Source: Toxotes chatareus (lineage: Eukaryota; Chordata; Actinopteri; Toxotidae). From it: 64,000 nt of DNA. The translations under genes and the position numbers were made by a program. Positions 23,401-38,400 of the stretch are shown here, in pieces; the stretch's first letter is position 1; each line of letters opens with the position of its first letter. The stretch spans positions 777,001 through 841,000 of the forward strand of contig CM028886.1 of assembly GCA_016801885.1 (NCBI GenBank), given 5' to 3'. Below the pieces are notes generated by a model, which ran no database searches, was not told the origin of the DNA, and was given only the letters and a program-made list of their open reading frames with translations.

Positions 23401-26400
23401 AATTACTTCACAGAGGAGGCCGGGAGTCGAGCCAGCCAACGAGTGCCTCAGATTGCTGTGATCATCACGGATGGCGACTCTGCAGATGATGTGAACGCGC
23501 CTGCCCAGCGCCTGAGGCAGAAGGGAGTCATTGTTTTTGCCATTGCGGTGGGACAAGTCAACCTGCAGGAGCTAAAGGCCATCGCCAGCCGGCCTTCAGA
23601 TCGCTTCCTCCTCACCACTGACAGCTACCAGGCCCTGGAGAGGCTGACGGAGGGTCTGCTGCAAACTGTTTGCATCTCCATGGAGGATCAGAGGCAAGGT
23701 AAGGCCAAGGATTAGAGGTTATTTATCAGAGGAAGACAACTACCCAAACATCTGTTTGTAGAACAGGTATTCTATTAATTATTAATTCTATATATCTTAA
23801 TAATGATACATAGAATTAATCATCATATGCTTAAAATACATTTAGAAAATACCAGCTGTAATCTAGTGGTAATGGACACACTGGTCATGGGGAGTGTTCA
23901 GCTCAGCCTCAAACCCCAGTTCTTCCTGTTAGTTCTCCTTTTTTCCTCCCGTCTCCGTACATTTATGAAACACATTCACAAGCTTAGAATAGGTTAAAAA
24001 AATTTTCACTCAAGCTGAAACAGTACTGCACACGGCAAGGTAAAGTCAGTGAAGTACCCTTTTAAAGTGGCTGTGCGTTAGCTTCAGATCTGAGTGTTGG
24101 ACGTGAACATGTGAATCATGAACTGGATTTTTTTCCTCGAAAGAAAGAAAAGGAAATTAAAATGTTTTGAGCCTGCAGATGTAACACACTCTGGTTCCAG
24201 TGGTGTCTGAGGTTGGCTGGCAATAACGCAGTGTTAGCCAAAATATGCAACATTAAGAGAGAGAGGCTGTTTGGGAAATGGGAACAGAAAGCATTGAACT
24301 TACTGTTATACAAGTTTAGGGAGGGAACTTTAGTTTTCCACAGAAATGGTTCATTGGCCTGGCAGACATGGCCTTGTAGCCTCATAGCCTCCTCGTGCTA
24401 CATTGAAAAAAAGTTTTAATCCAGATAAGAATCACTATCTGCTGCCAGCAAAATGCTGGTTAATTTTATAATGCTGAGTCAACCATCCCTCAGCATCCTT
24501 TGCTGTCCAGAAACTGTAGTTGGTTCATTTGAGATTTACCAGCCTTTGCAACTTGTATGAAACATTCTCGTGAAAGTCTCCTATTATCAGTATCTTGTAA
24601 TTCTTTGGCAAACAGGAAGAGCAGGAAGAGTTCATGGCAAGATACATAATGATTTTGATTTGCTGTGCTGTTATTCACTCAAAGTTTATCATTTCTACTT
24701 TTCTTTCTGGGGAGATGGTCCGTCATAAAAGCAGAACATATTAGTCTTTTTTTTTGGTTTGTTTTCTTTCAGCGTTGACCGAAAAGTTTGCAGACATTTT
24801 CTTCCTGGTGGATGTTGGCATGGGTTCAGCAGAGTTCCAGCAGGTCAGGAGCATCCTCGTCCGGCTCGTCAATCAGCTTAACTTTGGAGAATCTGCCAAT
24901 CGTCTTGGCTTGGCTTATTATGGCCAAGATACCAAGGTGGAATTTCTTCTGAATGCTTTCCAAACCAAAGAGGAGACCCTACTTAACGTTAGGCGGCTCC
25001 GCCAGCGCCGGCTGCAGCCCAACGAGCAGCGTAACCTGGGCAGTGCATTGCAGTACGCCAGCACTCACTTTTTCACCAGTGAGGCAGGAAGCCGGGCAAA
25101 CCAAGGCTACCAACAGTACCTGGTTGTTCTAAGTGCAAAAGACTCAGATGATGACGTGTATAAAGAGTCACGTCTGATCAAATCAGAAGGAATAACTGTG
25201 GTGGGGATTAGCTTCGGTGCATCGATGAGCGAAATGCGTCTCATAGCCACAGCACCATATGCATACCAGTCTACCAGCAACATTGTGCCTACACTGAAGA
25301 CTATTTTTGAAACAGTGGAAAAGGAAACCGGTCTTAGTGGAGGTGAGCTTTTTAATTATGCTTTTGTTATTAAAATCAATCACTTGAGATCAGAAATGTT
25401 TTTTTACAACCATTTATTTTCTGTCACTCTTTCAAATTTTCTCTTTCAAAGAGAAACGTGAGCTGTTTCTTTCTGACAGGTGCATCGGCCTGTTTGATTC
25501 GTGTTAGCTTTGGCAGTCACCTTCTGCAGGTGAATCACAGGTGATCCAGTGTGCACCTGAGATCTGAGGTGATCATTTGCCTGTTTTGCTGGAAATGGTA
25601 AGACGGTGGGTGGCGCTTTTTTAAGACCGCATCTCAGGCATGAGAGATTTGGTGTTCCACTCCATCCCACTTTATTGTCCACTCCATTGTCCCATGTTTT
25701 AATTTTTAGATTTTTACACTTAACAGTCCCAGAGCTTCAAGCCCACTGCCCCCTGAAATCTGGAAGCAGGTCCCGTGGACTGTAAACACTCATACCTGGA
25801 ACACTGTCCAAAAAAAGCTGCCCACACCACTTGTTACTGAATGTCCTCTTCCAGCAAGACAGGTTCATGAAAGGTGTCACCATCACCTGTGACAATGATG
25901 CACATCTGTCACCAAGGAATTGATGGCAAGGCAGAGATTTGCATGAAGAAATGAATGTTCCTCATGAGTCTGCCCTTCACCTTTTAAGCTATGTGAATGA
26001 CTGAGTGGCTCACAGGTGAACTGGTAATAATGAAGTTATGATCTCTCCTTTCACAGATTGCAAAGCAGCCAAACTGGCAGACATCGTGTTCATTGTTGAT
26101 GAGTCGGGAAGTATTGGAGCCCAGAACTTCGATCTCATACGCGCTTTCCTGCAGTCGATTGTGAGCGGCTTGGAAGTCGGTCAAAGTCGAGTCAGAGTTG
26201 GCATTGTGTTGTACAGCGACATTCCCAAAGCACTGGTCTACCTTGACAACTTCAATGACAAGAAAGAGATGCTGAATTTCATCAAAATCCTGCCTTACCG
26301 TGGAGGTGGTACAAACACTGGAGCTGCCATAAATTTCACCCGCGAGAGTGTTTTCATCGAGGAGAGAGGCTGCAGGAAAGATAAGGGCGTCCAGCAGGTG

Positions 26401-29400
26401 GCGGTGGTGATCACAGATGGTGAATCCCAGGACGACGTGAGCAAAGCGGCAGCCGATCTCCGTCGAGCTGGTGTCACTGTTTACTCTGTAGGAATCAAAG
26501 ATGCCAATCAGGTCCAGCTGGCAGCGATGGCGTCTCATCCCCCAAACAAACATATGTTTATTGTGGACACTTTTGACAAGCTGAAAACTCTGGAGCAGAG
26601 CCTGCAGAAAACTCTTTGCCATAACATCTTTCGCCAAGCCATCTCCGTCAACACAAGAAGAACTGGAATCAAAGAAGGTCTGAAACAGTGTCTTTCTTTG
26701 TTTTTGTTTGTTTTGGGGTTTTTTTTGCTTCTGTTTATTGCCAAACAACTCTAGTACGATACGCATCCCTGCCCTGCTCCCCAACATATAAACCATGCCC
26801 CTAGCATCTTCCCAACATGACCAACAGTGACATCAAGCACAGATAAGTACATAACACAGAAGCAGCAACCTCATTCAGGTCGACTCAGACAAGAAGGGCA
26901 AGAAATAAATAAAACAATAGAAATATAAAAATCTCATCTTCACTCGTCTTTATCTTTATAAAATAACTCATAGTAGGACAGATACAGTACTGTAAGGATT
27001 GAGGTGATGAACTTTTGGTAGTTGAACCTGTGTTTTTTTAATAGGCGACTTTGTTTACTTATATATCAAGAATATATGCAAACATAAATACATTTTAAGT
27101 CAAAGTTTAGAGAGTGTGTTAACAGTATTTAGAACATTTCATCCAGCTGATGCTTTGGCAAAGGAACCCACAGTATTTTTGCTTTTTCTTTTCCAGGCTG
27201 CGTACAGAAAGATGAGGCAGATATCTTCTTCCTCATTGATCACTCAGGAAGTATTTACCCCTCAGACTTCCAAGACATGAAGAAGTTCATCATTGAGTTT
27301 CTAAACACCTTCCGTATTGGGCCAGAGTATGTCCGCATTGGGGTTGCAAAATACGCAGATTCGCCAAACTTAGAATTTGATCTGACAACCTATTCAGATA
27401 CCAAGTCACTGGAGAAAGCCGTGGAAGAAATCAAACAAATAGGAGGCGGGACAGAGACAGGAAGAGCACTGGCCTTCATGGGCCCATACTTTGAGAAAGC
27501 GATGGCCAGTCGTGGGCACAAAGTCCCAGAGTACCTGGTGGTCATCACTGATGGAAAATCCTCTGATGAGGTCAAGGATCCTGCAGAGAAACTGAGGGCT
27601 CAGGGTGTCATCGTCTACGCCATCGGAGTGAAAAATGCAGATGAAGATGAGCTGCAAGAGATTTCCGGCGACCCCAAGAGAACTTTCTTTGTCAACAATT
27701 TTGATGCCCTAAAACCCATCAAGGATGACATCATCACAGACATCTGTTCTACAGATGGTAAGAAAATATGATCAAAAATAAACTCTGACTAACTCCAGAC
27801 TGGAGTTTCAAATGTATGTTATTGCATAGGCAGCTAAGAGCAACACACACCGGCAGCATCGGATGTGAGTCCAAACACCTGCACCTACTTTTTGCCTTTT
27901 TTGGGTTAGTAGACAGTTATGATACGATGGTAGCAAGACGTGGAACGACATGCAACAACTGTTTCTGGCTGGACATGAACCCAGGCCACCAGGGAGCCCA
28001 AGCACCCACCTGCGGTGGCTTGTTGACACCTGTCACTGCAGACTGGTGTGTCAGTGCATCAGATCAAATCAGCTACCATACCCTAACGTCGTCCTCTGTC
28101 TCTATGGTGCATTTATGCTCTCAAATTGGGGTCAATAAGATTTTGAGCTTGTAAAACAAGTAGTTCTGAAGTTTGTAGTTGTAAATCAACCTTTGTAGAC
28201 CTGTAAAGTGAGTCTGCAGGAGAAATCCAGCTTTGCACATGTGGAAAAGATTTGCATATGTTAAAAAGGACTAAATATAGTATATGAACAAATTATATCA
28301 GTGCTTTGGAATTTGTTTTGAATATCACTTTACAAGCACAAAGTCTTTTTGACCCTAAGTTGAGCCCATGTGCTTCCCATGGGTTTTACATCAGTTGCAA
28401 ATGAAACGACGCAGCGCCGTGATGTGGCTGGTGTGTGCTGCACTTTACTTACTTGCCGCTGACGTGATGCTGTTCATACAGATCTGTTTTCATTTCCAGT
28501 GAACCCTTGAAAAAAGCAGAAAGGGCACATGCTCTAACATGACTGTGTTACTGTGTCCACAGCTTGCAAAGACATACCGGGAGACCTCCTCTTTTTGATT
28601 GACAGCTCTGGGAGCATATATCCCCAAGACTATGACAAAATGAAAGAATTCATGAAAGCTGTCATTAGCAAGTCCCTCATTGGGCAGAATGAGGTGCATG
28701 TTGGTGTCATGCAGTTCAGCACTGAACAACAACTAGCGTTCCCACTCAATCGCTACTACAGCAAAGAGGAAATGTCCAGAGCCATCGATGATATGCGGCA
28801 GCTAGGTGGAGGCACGCACACGGGTGAAGCCATCACCGATGTGTCTCAGTATTTTGATACAAACAGAGGAGGGCGTCCTGGCCTGAGGCAGAGGCTGGTA
28901 GTGATAACTGATGGTGAGGCCCAAGACGAGGTCAAAGGCCCCGCTGTGGCTCTGAGAGCCAAAGGAGTGGTTATCTATGCCATTGGAGTTGTGGATGCCA
29001 ACACCACCCAGCTGCTGGAAATCAGTGGGTCCCCAGACAGGATGTATGCCGAGAGGGACTTTGACGCCTTGAAGGACTTGGAGAGCCAGGTGGCCTTGGA
29101 GCTCTGTGACCCCGAGAGAGGTGAGAGCAGACTGGGACAATCCCAAAAGGCTGTGTGCATTAAGAACATTTCGGTAGGATAGTGTAAGAGTTTGTAAGCC
29201 GCAGGTTCCCTCTCTTTCTTCACATCTCAGAGTTGGACTGGAAACCCTGACTGGTGCTGACTTCAAGGCAACAAAACAACACTAATGTTATTGCTGGACA
29301 ATACTGTTCCACTAAAAATGATTTTTAGGATGGATTGGTTAGTAGTTTGCTAGCTACCTACACTGAACATGCAAATAAGACAGGTTTGATGTTTGTAGAA

Positions 29401-32400
29401 GGTGGTCATCGTTGCAAATAATATTTATTATAAAGTAAATGCACCTCTGACTTCTCATCTTTCTTCTTTCATTAACTTTGGCCTCATTTGTTCTTTTCCC
29501 TTTTATTTCCAACCAGATTGTAAGAAGACAGAAAAAGCCGACATTATTTTCTTGGTGGACGGCTCCACAAGCATAACCCTGCCCAAGTTTAGAAGCATGC
29601 AGAAGTTTATGGAGTCAATGGTGAACCAAACCACAGTTGGACCAGACCTGACTCGCTTCGGGGTCATTCTCTACTCCACCAACCCCAGATCTATATTTAC
29701 TCTGAAACAGCATAAGTCCAAACGAGATGTTATTCAAGCTATAGCAGCCCTGAAGTCCCCGTACGGAGACACCTACACTGGCAGGGCCCTGCAATACTCG
29801 TTATCGTTCTTTGATGCGGAAAATGGTGGCCGGGCAGCTCTCCAGGTGCCTCAGATTCTTATGGTGATCACAGACGGCGATGCTACCGACCGTAACAGTC
29901 TGGTTGCACCATCCACGGCCCTGCGAAACAAAGGGATCAGCGTCTTCAGTATCGGAGTGGAAGGAGCGAACCGGACACAGTTAGAAATCATGGCTGGTGG
30001 TGACACATCCAGAGTTTTCTATGTGGACAATTTTGATGCCTTGGAAACTCTGTACAAGAATATAACTCAAGTCCTCTGCAATTCCACCAAGCCAGGTAAG
30101 AGTCAGAAGTGTCGCAGAACCTTGGTACTCAGTAGTTCAGGATGAAAAGCATCCTAAAGCTAGCCTACATCTCCTGAAATCAGTTTTCATTAGAATATTT
30201 AGAGGGTCCACTCAGGCCACAAAAAATAAATCCCAATATTTTTTCACTGAAACCTCTCTCCATGTTCTGCCCCCAGTAGAACATGGAGAGAGCCTTAAAC
30301 CACAGTAAATATGAGTGCTAAGAACTACCAAGATTAAATTCAAGTGTGCCGGGAATATGATGCGCATATTTTCTAACAATGTGGACAACGTTTCTCTCTT
30401 TGCTTTTGCAGTTTGTGAGAAACAGAAGGCTGATCTGGTCTTCTTAGTCGATCAGTCTGGCAGCATCAACACAAGCGATTACGCCATCATGAAGAACTTC
30501 ACAGTAGATCTAGTGAACAGTTTTAAAGTCAGCAAAGATTTAGTGCGTGTTGGCCTCGCCCAGTTCTGCAACACCTTTCAGGACGAGTTTTACCTCAACA
30601 AGTTCTACACCGAGCAAGAAGTTACCAAGCACATCATGGATATGCAACAGACCGGGGGAGGAACCAACATTGGACTAGCCCTGGAATCCATCAAGGCTTA
30701 TTTTGAGGCATCACATGGTAGCCGTAGATCTGCCGGGATCTCCCAGAATCTGGTATTGATCACAGATGGTGAATCGCAGGATGATGTGGAAAACGCAGCG
30801 GACGACCTCAGGGCTCTGGGGATAGAGGTGTTTGCCATTGGCATTGGAGACGTCCACGACCTGGAGCTCCTGCAGATCACTGGCACCCCAGAGAGGCTTT
30901 TCACTGTGCAGAACTTCGGCAGCTTGGAGTTGATCAAGCAAAAAGTGGTCAACACCATCTGCAAATCCAAACCCCCCAAAGACCCCACTAGTAAGTTAAA
31001 AAGTGTGACTTTGTCTCTCTGTCTGTCTCCCTGTCCTTCTCACCATATTCCTCTATGTCTGTGACTGTGAAAAGTAAAGACATGTTTTCCTTTGGTGCAG
31101 GCTGCAGCATTGATATCGCTATGGGATTTGATATTTCTGGAAGAACGGGAGCTCCTGGTGGGACGCTGGTCAGTGGCCACACCAAGCTCCAGACCTTCCT
31201 GCCAGAAATCGCCCATTACGTTTCCTCAGTGCAAGGCCTGTGCTGCGTCGGCCCCACACCTATCCAGACCAACATCGCCTACCGGGTGGTGAGTCGTGAT
31301 GGCCGCACCTTGTATGACTTCAGCTTTGAAGGCTACAGTGAGGATGTGGTGAGGAAAGTCATGACCTTGAATTTGGCGGAGCCGACTTACTTCAACACGG
31401 CCCTGCTGAGATCCTTCGGTCAGAAGCTTGGCGAGTCCAACGCCGGGGTGAAGGTGAGTCTGGGCCAAAGCACGAAGTGTTACACACACATAAACTGTCT
31501 GTCGCTTTGTTGTGTTGACATCCCCGTCTGAGACATTGTTTGGGAAAGGTGATGCTTTTCTGTACTTCTGAGCGGCTTGAAGCTGCAGCTTAGTCTTTGA
31601 GGACTTTCTGCAGCTGATGACTTCAGGAAAATTACTCGGATTTTCGGATATTGTCATGTGGTCGTTTAAACATTCTGGGTCTCGTTGTGCTTTTCCATGA
31701 TGCCAAACCACAAACCTGGTGCCAGTGAAGGATTAAACCAACCATCAAAAGTATTAGCAAGTGGAAGATGGCCAGTAGAAGAAGCCTTAACCCTCCAACC
31801 TGTCATACTTTTCTTAGATGCAACATCACCAGGCTTATCCTGAAATCCAGGAAACTCCTTAATTATACAATTGTATATTTTACCTAACACTTGTCTATAT
31901 AAAAGGGTGAGGCAATGATTACAGATTTTTTTCTTTACCTTCAGTGAATAATGGTCAGAATAATTTGCGTACCTGTCAGATTAAGGTGGTGAGGTACAGA
32001 GACAGAAAAAGCCGTGTAACGTGACTAATCTCATCTATCAGGTGCTGGTGATCTTCTCAGACGGACTCGATGAAAACGTGATGAAACTGGAGCAAGAATC
32101 AGAGCTGCTGCGAAAGTCTGGTAAAAAAAAAAAAACTGAGAGGCAAAGGTTTTTATGTGAAGATCAGACACAGTTTGCAATTTTTCTGTTCACCATACGT
32201 TATTATTTTTAAATTATCAAGTCAGTTATGTGACTATTTAAGCCCGTGTTCCTGTAGAAGTGCAGTGACAGAGCATTTGGTAATTTCCTGACCTTGACAT
32301 TTGCTCTCTTCATCTGTGTGGTATTTTGGTGCCATGGTGCACAGGTGGGAGGAGAAGTGCAAACGGGGGTGGGTTCATTCAAATGGGGCAGCAGACAGCT

Positions 32401-35400
32401 TGTTGGTATTGTTAAAATAAGGCCCTTAATTTCAGGGAGTGTTTCACAGTTACAGCTAAGAAATCACACAGAAATGTTTTCGTCTGCAGGCGTCAGCGCG
32501 TTGCTGGTTGTGGCCCTGGACGGAGCGCGTGATCCCGCCCAGCTGCAGATGGTGGAGTTTGGTCGAGGGTTCGGCTACAAACTTCCTCTGAGCATCGGCA
32601 TGCAGAGTGTCGGCAGCGCCATCCTCAAACAGATTGTAAGTTTTGTGTCTCTATCAGCCACAGATAACACAGCCAGCCTCTTCACATCAACTGCAGTGAA
32701 ATTCTACCAGAAAGTGTCTGAGTGATAAACATCCTGTTTATTCAGTTCTCAGGCAGATCTCTGCACGAAATCCTGAAATCTTTCCCTGTGCCTCCAGCCT
32801 TTGTGCTAAGCTACGCTAACCCTGTACAGTGTGTGGATTAACCACGACCTGACCCTGCTGTGACTCTGAACAACCGACTTTTTCAGTCAGCGTATGTGTT
32901 TTTAAGCTGCTGATGCTGTTAGAGTGGATACAACACGCTGCCTTTTCTTCAGTGGTACACTGAAAATAACGTCTTTTCCTCAGGTCAGAGCTGAACGTTG
33001 AGAATAATGTGGCAGAGGTTCTTCTTCTCTGTGTGATGAGTATCTCTGAAACTCATTTGTTCAGAAAAGTTTTTCCTGTCCTGGCGTGTCTGTTTGCAGG
33101 AACAGAAAGCAGGAGAAACCCCTCAGGGGAGTGTTGACTGGAGAAAATATGCAAATAGTTGCCCCGTTAAGGAACGGCCACAGGCAAAGGGAAATAAATA
33201 ACAGGAATCCAGTGAACTTCACTGGGCTTTTCTTTTTTCACAGCCATTTTTATGGACTCACTCATAACATGTTCATGACTGTGTTTTTTCAGTGAATTTA
33301 CAGTTTACAAAAGAATAAAAACAAGCCTTTAATGGAAAACTAATTTTATTTTGTCATCGGTCCAGATTTTTGTTTTACATTAAAAAGGAACAATGTTTTA
33401 AAGGAAACTTAACTAACTTTGTTATTGCTAAAAATAAAACCTGCTGTTTTTTATCCTTTCTTGTCAGACATAAACGTCCATATACAAAAAACACAATGAG
33501 AGACAAAACTCTACAAAAGAGCCGACATGTAAATGTATATCTCCTTGAGTTGAAAGTGGTTTCACTGTTTGACTTTGTCCCCCGCTCTCTGTCTCTCTGC
33601 AGGACATGGTGTCAGACAGGGAGTGCTGCAGTGTCATGTGCAAATGTTCGGGACACGAAGGCATCCGTGGATCTCGGGGCCCCCCGGGGCCAAAGGTGAC
33701 TGGAGAATCCAAACCTTTAAACTTTAGACATGATGTCAGGAACATTTGGGAGAACGAGCAACAGGCCTGGTTCCACAGCTGATGTTTCAAAGTAAAGCAG
33801 GACCCAATTCACTTCAAGTCCCATTTTCCATGCATTCCAAGGTCAGTGTTACATGTATAGTGTTACACAGGACAAAGCATGGTGCCTGACAGGAATGGCT
33901 CTTTGATCAGAGGTGGGCGACGCGTCATTTACTTCCATAAAAGTATAAAAGTACTTTTACATGATGTTGACAACAGTAACCTGTGTCCTGTGACTGATCT
34001 CTGATCAGATCATTGGTCCCGACTCAATGCTTCAGCAGCGTTTTGCTGCTGTAGCTGCTCCAGGTGGAGCCGGTCTGAGCTACTTTATACACAGGTAGAG
34101 GGTTTTCCACTGGGTCCAACCTATGGGTCGGGGCCCCTCCAAAGGGCCGGCAGATGAGTCTGATCGATGGGAGAGGACAGACTGAACTTGTTTCTGTTTC
34201 ATAAACAGGGCCTGTCTGGACAGAAGGGTTACCCCGGATTCCCCGGAGAGGAGGGCGTTGCTGTGAGTGACTCTTCATTCACTTCATCCACATTCACTCA
34301 TTCACTTAAACTTTTGGCACAGCAGAGAACTTTCTTCAGTTTACTGTCTCACAGAAAACTAGATAATAAAACCTGTGGAAATGGTCTGTGGACATTTCAT
34401 TTCAATGCTAAACTTTGAATCTGTCCTGGATCTGCAGGAGTCAACAACAGAAAACAGCATTCGGTTTGTAAAATCTGTGATCAGCCCATTAATGGGTTTG
34501 TTGGTTAACGAGAAATTATCTCCAATAATTTAAGGCAAAAAAAGAAGAGAAAATATTTTCACCTGCCAGCTGCTGTTTTCTCTGGTTAACATCAGAGTGA
34601 AAGGAAAACCTTCTGAGGACGACGCCTCGGAGTCAGGTTGTGTCGCTGGGATCGAGAGAGACCTGAAAACAGGAAACGCTTATAGTCAGAAAACCAGTAA
34701 ACAAGGACAACACACACAAAGCTTTATTACAGTTCATCCTCAGGGGACCATGAACGTCACAGTCCGTCCAACACATGGTCTGACCATGGCGGTGACATCA
34801 CAGCTGAATCAGCACTGCATCACTGCGTCACTCTGTTTGTATGTTGCAGGGTGAGCGGGGCGGTCCCGGACCCAGTGGACCTCGGGGTGTCGACGGATGT
34901 CCTGGTCTCAGAGGATCAAAGGTACAGCACTGCACTGAGGCACTGTGCTCCTGTGCTATAAGAGATTAGTGATCATGCTGGCGACGTGTGTGACTCCTGC
35001 TGTTTGTGTCCACAGGGCAACAGAGGCCTGCGGGGAAACAGGGTGAGTGAATCAGGCCGGCAGGAATGTGGAGTCGGTTCAGTGGGGGAGTAATGTGATG
35101 TTCTGTACGCACTGAGGAATGTTTGGATAAGCTTTAAAGTCCAGATAGAGTCACATTAGAAGACACAGAGGGAAAAGGAAATTCACTGACACTCTTCCAA
35201 CATCGCAGGGTGAAGACGGAGAGGACGGACTGGACGGAGTCAACGGAGAACAGGTACCAACCTCAGCAGCCGTAAATCCATTCATCTGTATGAGGAATAC
35301 AGAAAATCTTTAGACATCATCATCAGGCATCTGTGGAAACTCTAATTCAAGGCCGGGGCGGGGGGCGGGAGGTGAGAGGGACAGGGACAGGTGTGTGTGG

Positions 35401-38400
35401 TTTGACCGCTCATCACCATGGTCAGCAGGTGGCGCTGCAGCGGGGGCTGTTCTCAGACTAAGGTTATAAATGATGTCCAGTAACGTTTTCAACAAACATC
35501 TTTTTCGACTGAACGTCATACATGACCTCTTCAGCCCTGTAACACAGCAAGGAAGCTGAGACTGCTTCAGTGAAAAGTGCCGGGGTCAGCTCTGATATAA
35601 TCAGAGTTCTTCTGCAGCAGTGGCCCTCGGGCCCCGCTGATGTGAAGACAGATCAAAAACCAATGATAATTGATTCTCCACGCGGGGGAGGCGCCCTTCT
35701 TTCACTTTGGACTTAAACACCAGACTAATAAGATCCGATGGTGCCACATGATGATGTGGAGATACGGAAGGTCTCTGTTTGGTTTTGATGATGGAGGAAA
35801 TGAGCGGGTGTGTTCAGGAAAGGAGCTGATTGGGGGGATTTTCAGGCTGAGCTGTTTCCCTGGTTTTGTTTTTGCAGGGAGAAACAGGAAACGACGGCGC
35901 TCGAGGAGAGAAAGGGCACCCAGGAAACCCGGTAAACATCTGATCACGTGTTTGTTTTTTAACGTGCACACGGGTAAATGTCAGACATTTTCCCAGAGTT
36001 TGAATTTTTAAAAATTAAAGCAGAAAAAATTTGTATTTAAAACAATGTGTTATTATTGCTAATAATGTTGTTAGCACATTAGCATGTTTTTATGTTTAAT
36101 GAATAATTACATTTTATTTTAAATGGAATTAATAATTAATTTAATGAAAGGAATGGATGTGTGGAATTATAGTATCCTGAAGTATAACTTTTCCTAACAT
36201 TCAGAGTTAATAACAACTCTTTGTTTTAGTTGTTTGTCAGTCAGTTTATTTATTTTGACTCATTGAACCAGGAAGTCTCTCTCAGGAACAGAGACCTGTA
36301 AAATAACACAAAATACAACACAACACAAACACAACAGGACCTGGGAGACGCATCAGAGGAACCTGTCCAGGTTTTAATCTGTGTGGAACAGAGCGTCTCC
36401 CTGTGGTTCGGTGGAATGCCCCTTTAGCCGCCAAGCCCCTCAGATGAGGCCGTCGCACTGTGATGATGGAGTCGAGCTCAGAGGCGTTGACCTCTGACCT
36501 CGCGCTGCTTGATTGACAGGTTTAACTGTCGTCCTCAGGGTATCCCAGGTATCAGAGGGGAGGCGGGACTGAAAGGACAGCAAGGACTGAGAGGAGATCC
36601 GGTGAGTACCTACACTGCCCTGACCTGTAGCATGATGAGGTACTGTCCAGGTCCCTGTGACGCTGATCAGGATGAACAGAAACAGAAGGTGGATTTAAGG
36701 TTCATCTGTTCGTCTGTGTTTTCAGACACCACATGTAATCAGAATAATTTATATGTTTCTGGAATCAGACCAGTTGAATTAGCTTCATTACAGACATTAA
36801 CTCTAAATAAAAACACTGATAGTTTATTCAGATTTATTCTTTGGAACATAGGTTTGTTTTTCAGCCCTGAGCGCTGCCTAACCCCGATTTATTATCAGCT
36901 GAAAGGAACCGGAAGGAAGAATCTGAAGGTTCCTGTCAAAGTAAATCCCTGAGTATCAAAGTGTCACAGTCTGAAGATCCTGGAAACTGAAACCTTCAGC
37001 TGAATGATCATTCATGTTGTTTAATCACCAGAGGAAATGTATCTGGGCTGTTTTCAAGGCCTCACAGTTCCAACATCAAATCATCTGCTGCTGTTAAACT
37101 GGAGTTCAGTTGTAATTATCAGCAGTTTTCAGTGGAGCTGTCTGAGAAGTCGAGTGCAGGATAAATGAAGTCTCACAGGAAACACCTCATACAGGAGGAA
37201 GTTGTGCTGAGGCTCAGGGTTGATTTTCACAGCATTGATTCTTTTAAACAGCGGTGACTGAAAGAATTTTCCCATGAAGGCTGGGTGAAAAGCTGAAGAC
37301 CATACTGGGAAGAAAACCCAGTTCACAGTCCTCAGCAGATCCTGGGGGGGTTTGTCTCTGAAGAGTTACTGAGTTCAGACCATGTCTCTGTGTTTCGGCT
37401 GACAGGGCGAACCAGGTGCTGACAACACGGCCCCAGGACCCAAAGGAGACCCCGGAAACCCAGGTTTACCTGTAAGAAGCAGACTGTTGCTATGAAGCAG
37501 AGTTAGATGAAAACTGTCAGGTGACTTTTGTCATGTGACTCAGCTCTGTTTGTTACTGTATGTTAGCATATGGACAGGAAACTTGTTAAAAATCAAAAGT
37601 AGTAACGTGTTGTGTGGAAAATACCTTCAGAAGTCGTGGTGTGTTTTAATCTACAGGGCATACCTGGGCAGGACGGGCGGCCAGGTGAGCGCGGAGTCAT
37701 TGGAAACCCGGTGAGATTTCTGAATTTAGCCGAAAGATCACACCTGCTGCAGAGTTCACCTGAGGATCGGACCACACAGCGTTTCTGTCCGTTTAAACAC
37801 AAACGAGTGAAGATGCTGCGTCAGTCGTCTCCCACTGTGACACATGACACAGCATAAAATCAGCAGCTCTCATTTTAGTGCCCACGTCTAAGGGGCCAGT
37901 ATCTGAGCGTAGATTCACTCAGATCGCCGCACGTTACTCTGCCAAACAGTCTGTGATTTAATCTGACGCATGATCCATCAGAATGCTGGAATCCTTTTAG
38001 TGTGATAACGCTGCTGTTTTCTGCTGTGCAGGGTCCAGACGGAAGGAGAGGGCCGCTCGGTGGGAAGGTAGAGGAGCAAGTCAAACAACACTCGCTGCTG
38101 TTAGTGCTGGTTTATACGACGGCTAAACAACCCAGAGCTCTTTTTAAACTGAGTGTGTGTGTCTGTGTGTGTGTGTCTGTCTGTCTGTCTCTGTCTGTCT
38201 GTGTGTCTGTCTTTCTGTCTGTGTCTGTCTTTCTGTCTGTCTTTCTGTCTGTGTGTCTGTCTTTCTGTCTCTGTCTGTCTGTGTGTCTGTCTTTCTGTCT
38301 GTCTGTCTGTCTTTCTGTCTGTGTGTCTGTCTTTCTGTCTCTGTCTGTCTGTGTGTCTGTCTTTCTTTCTTTCTTTCTTTCTACAGGGTATCACTGGAGA

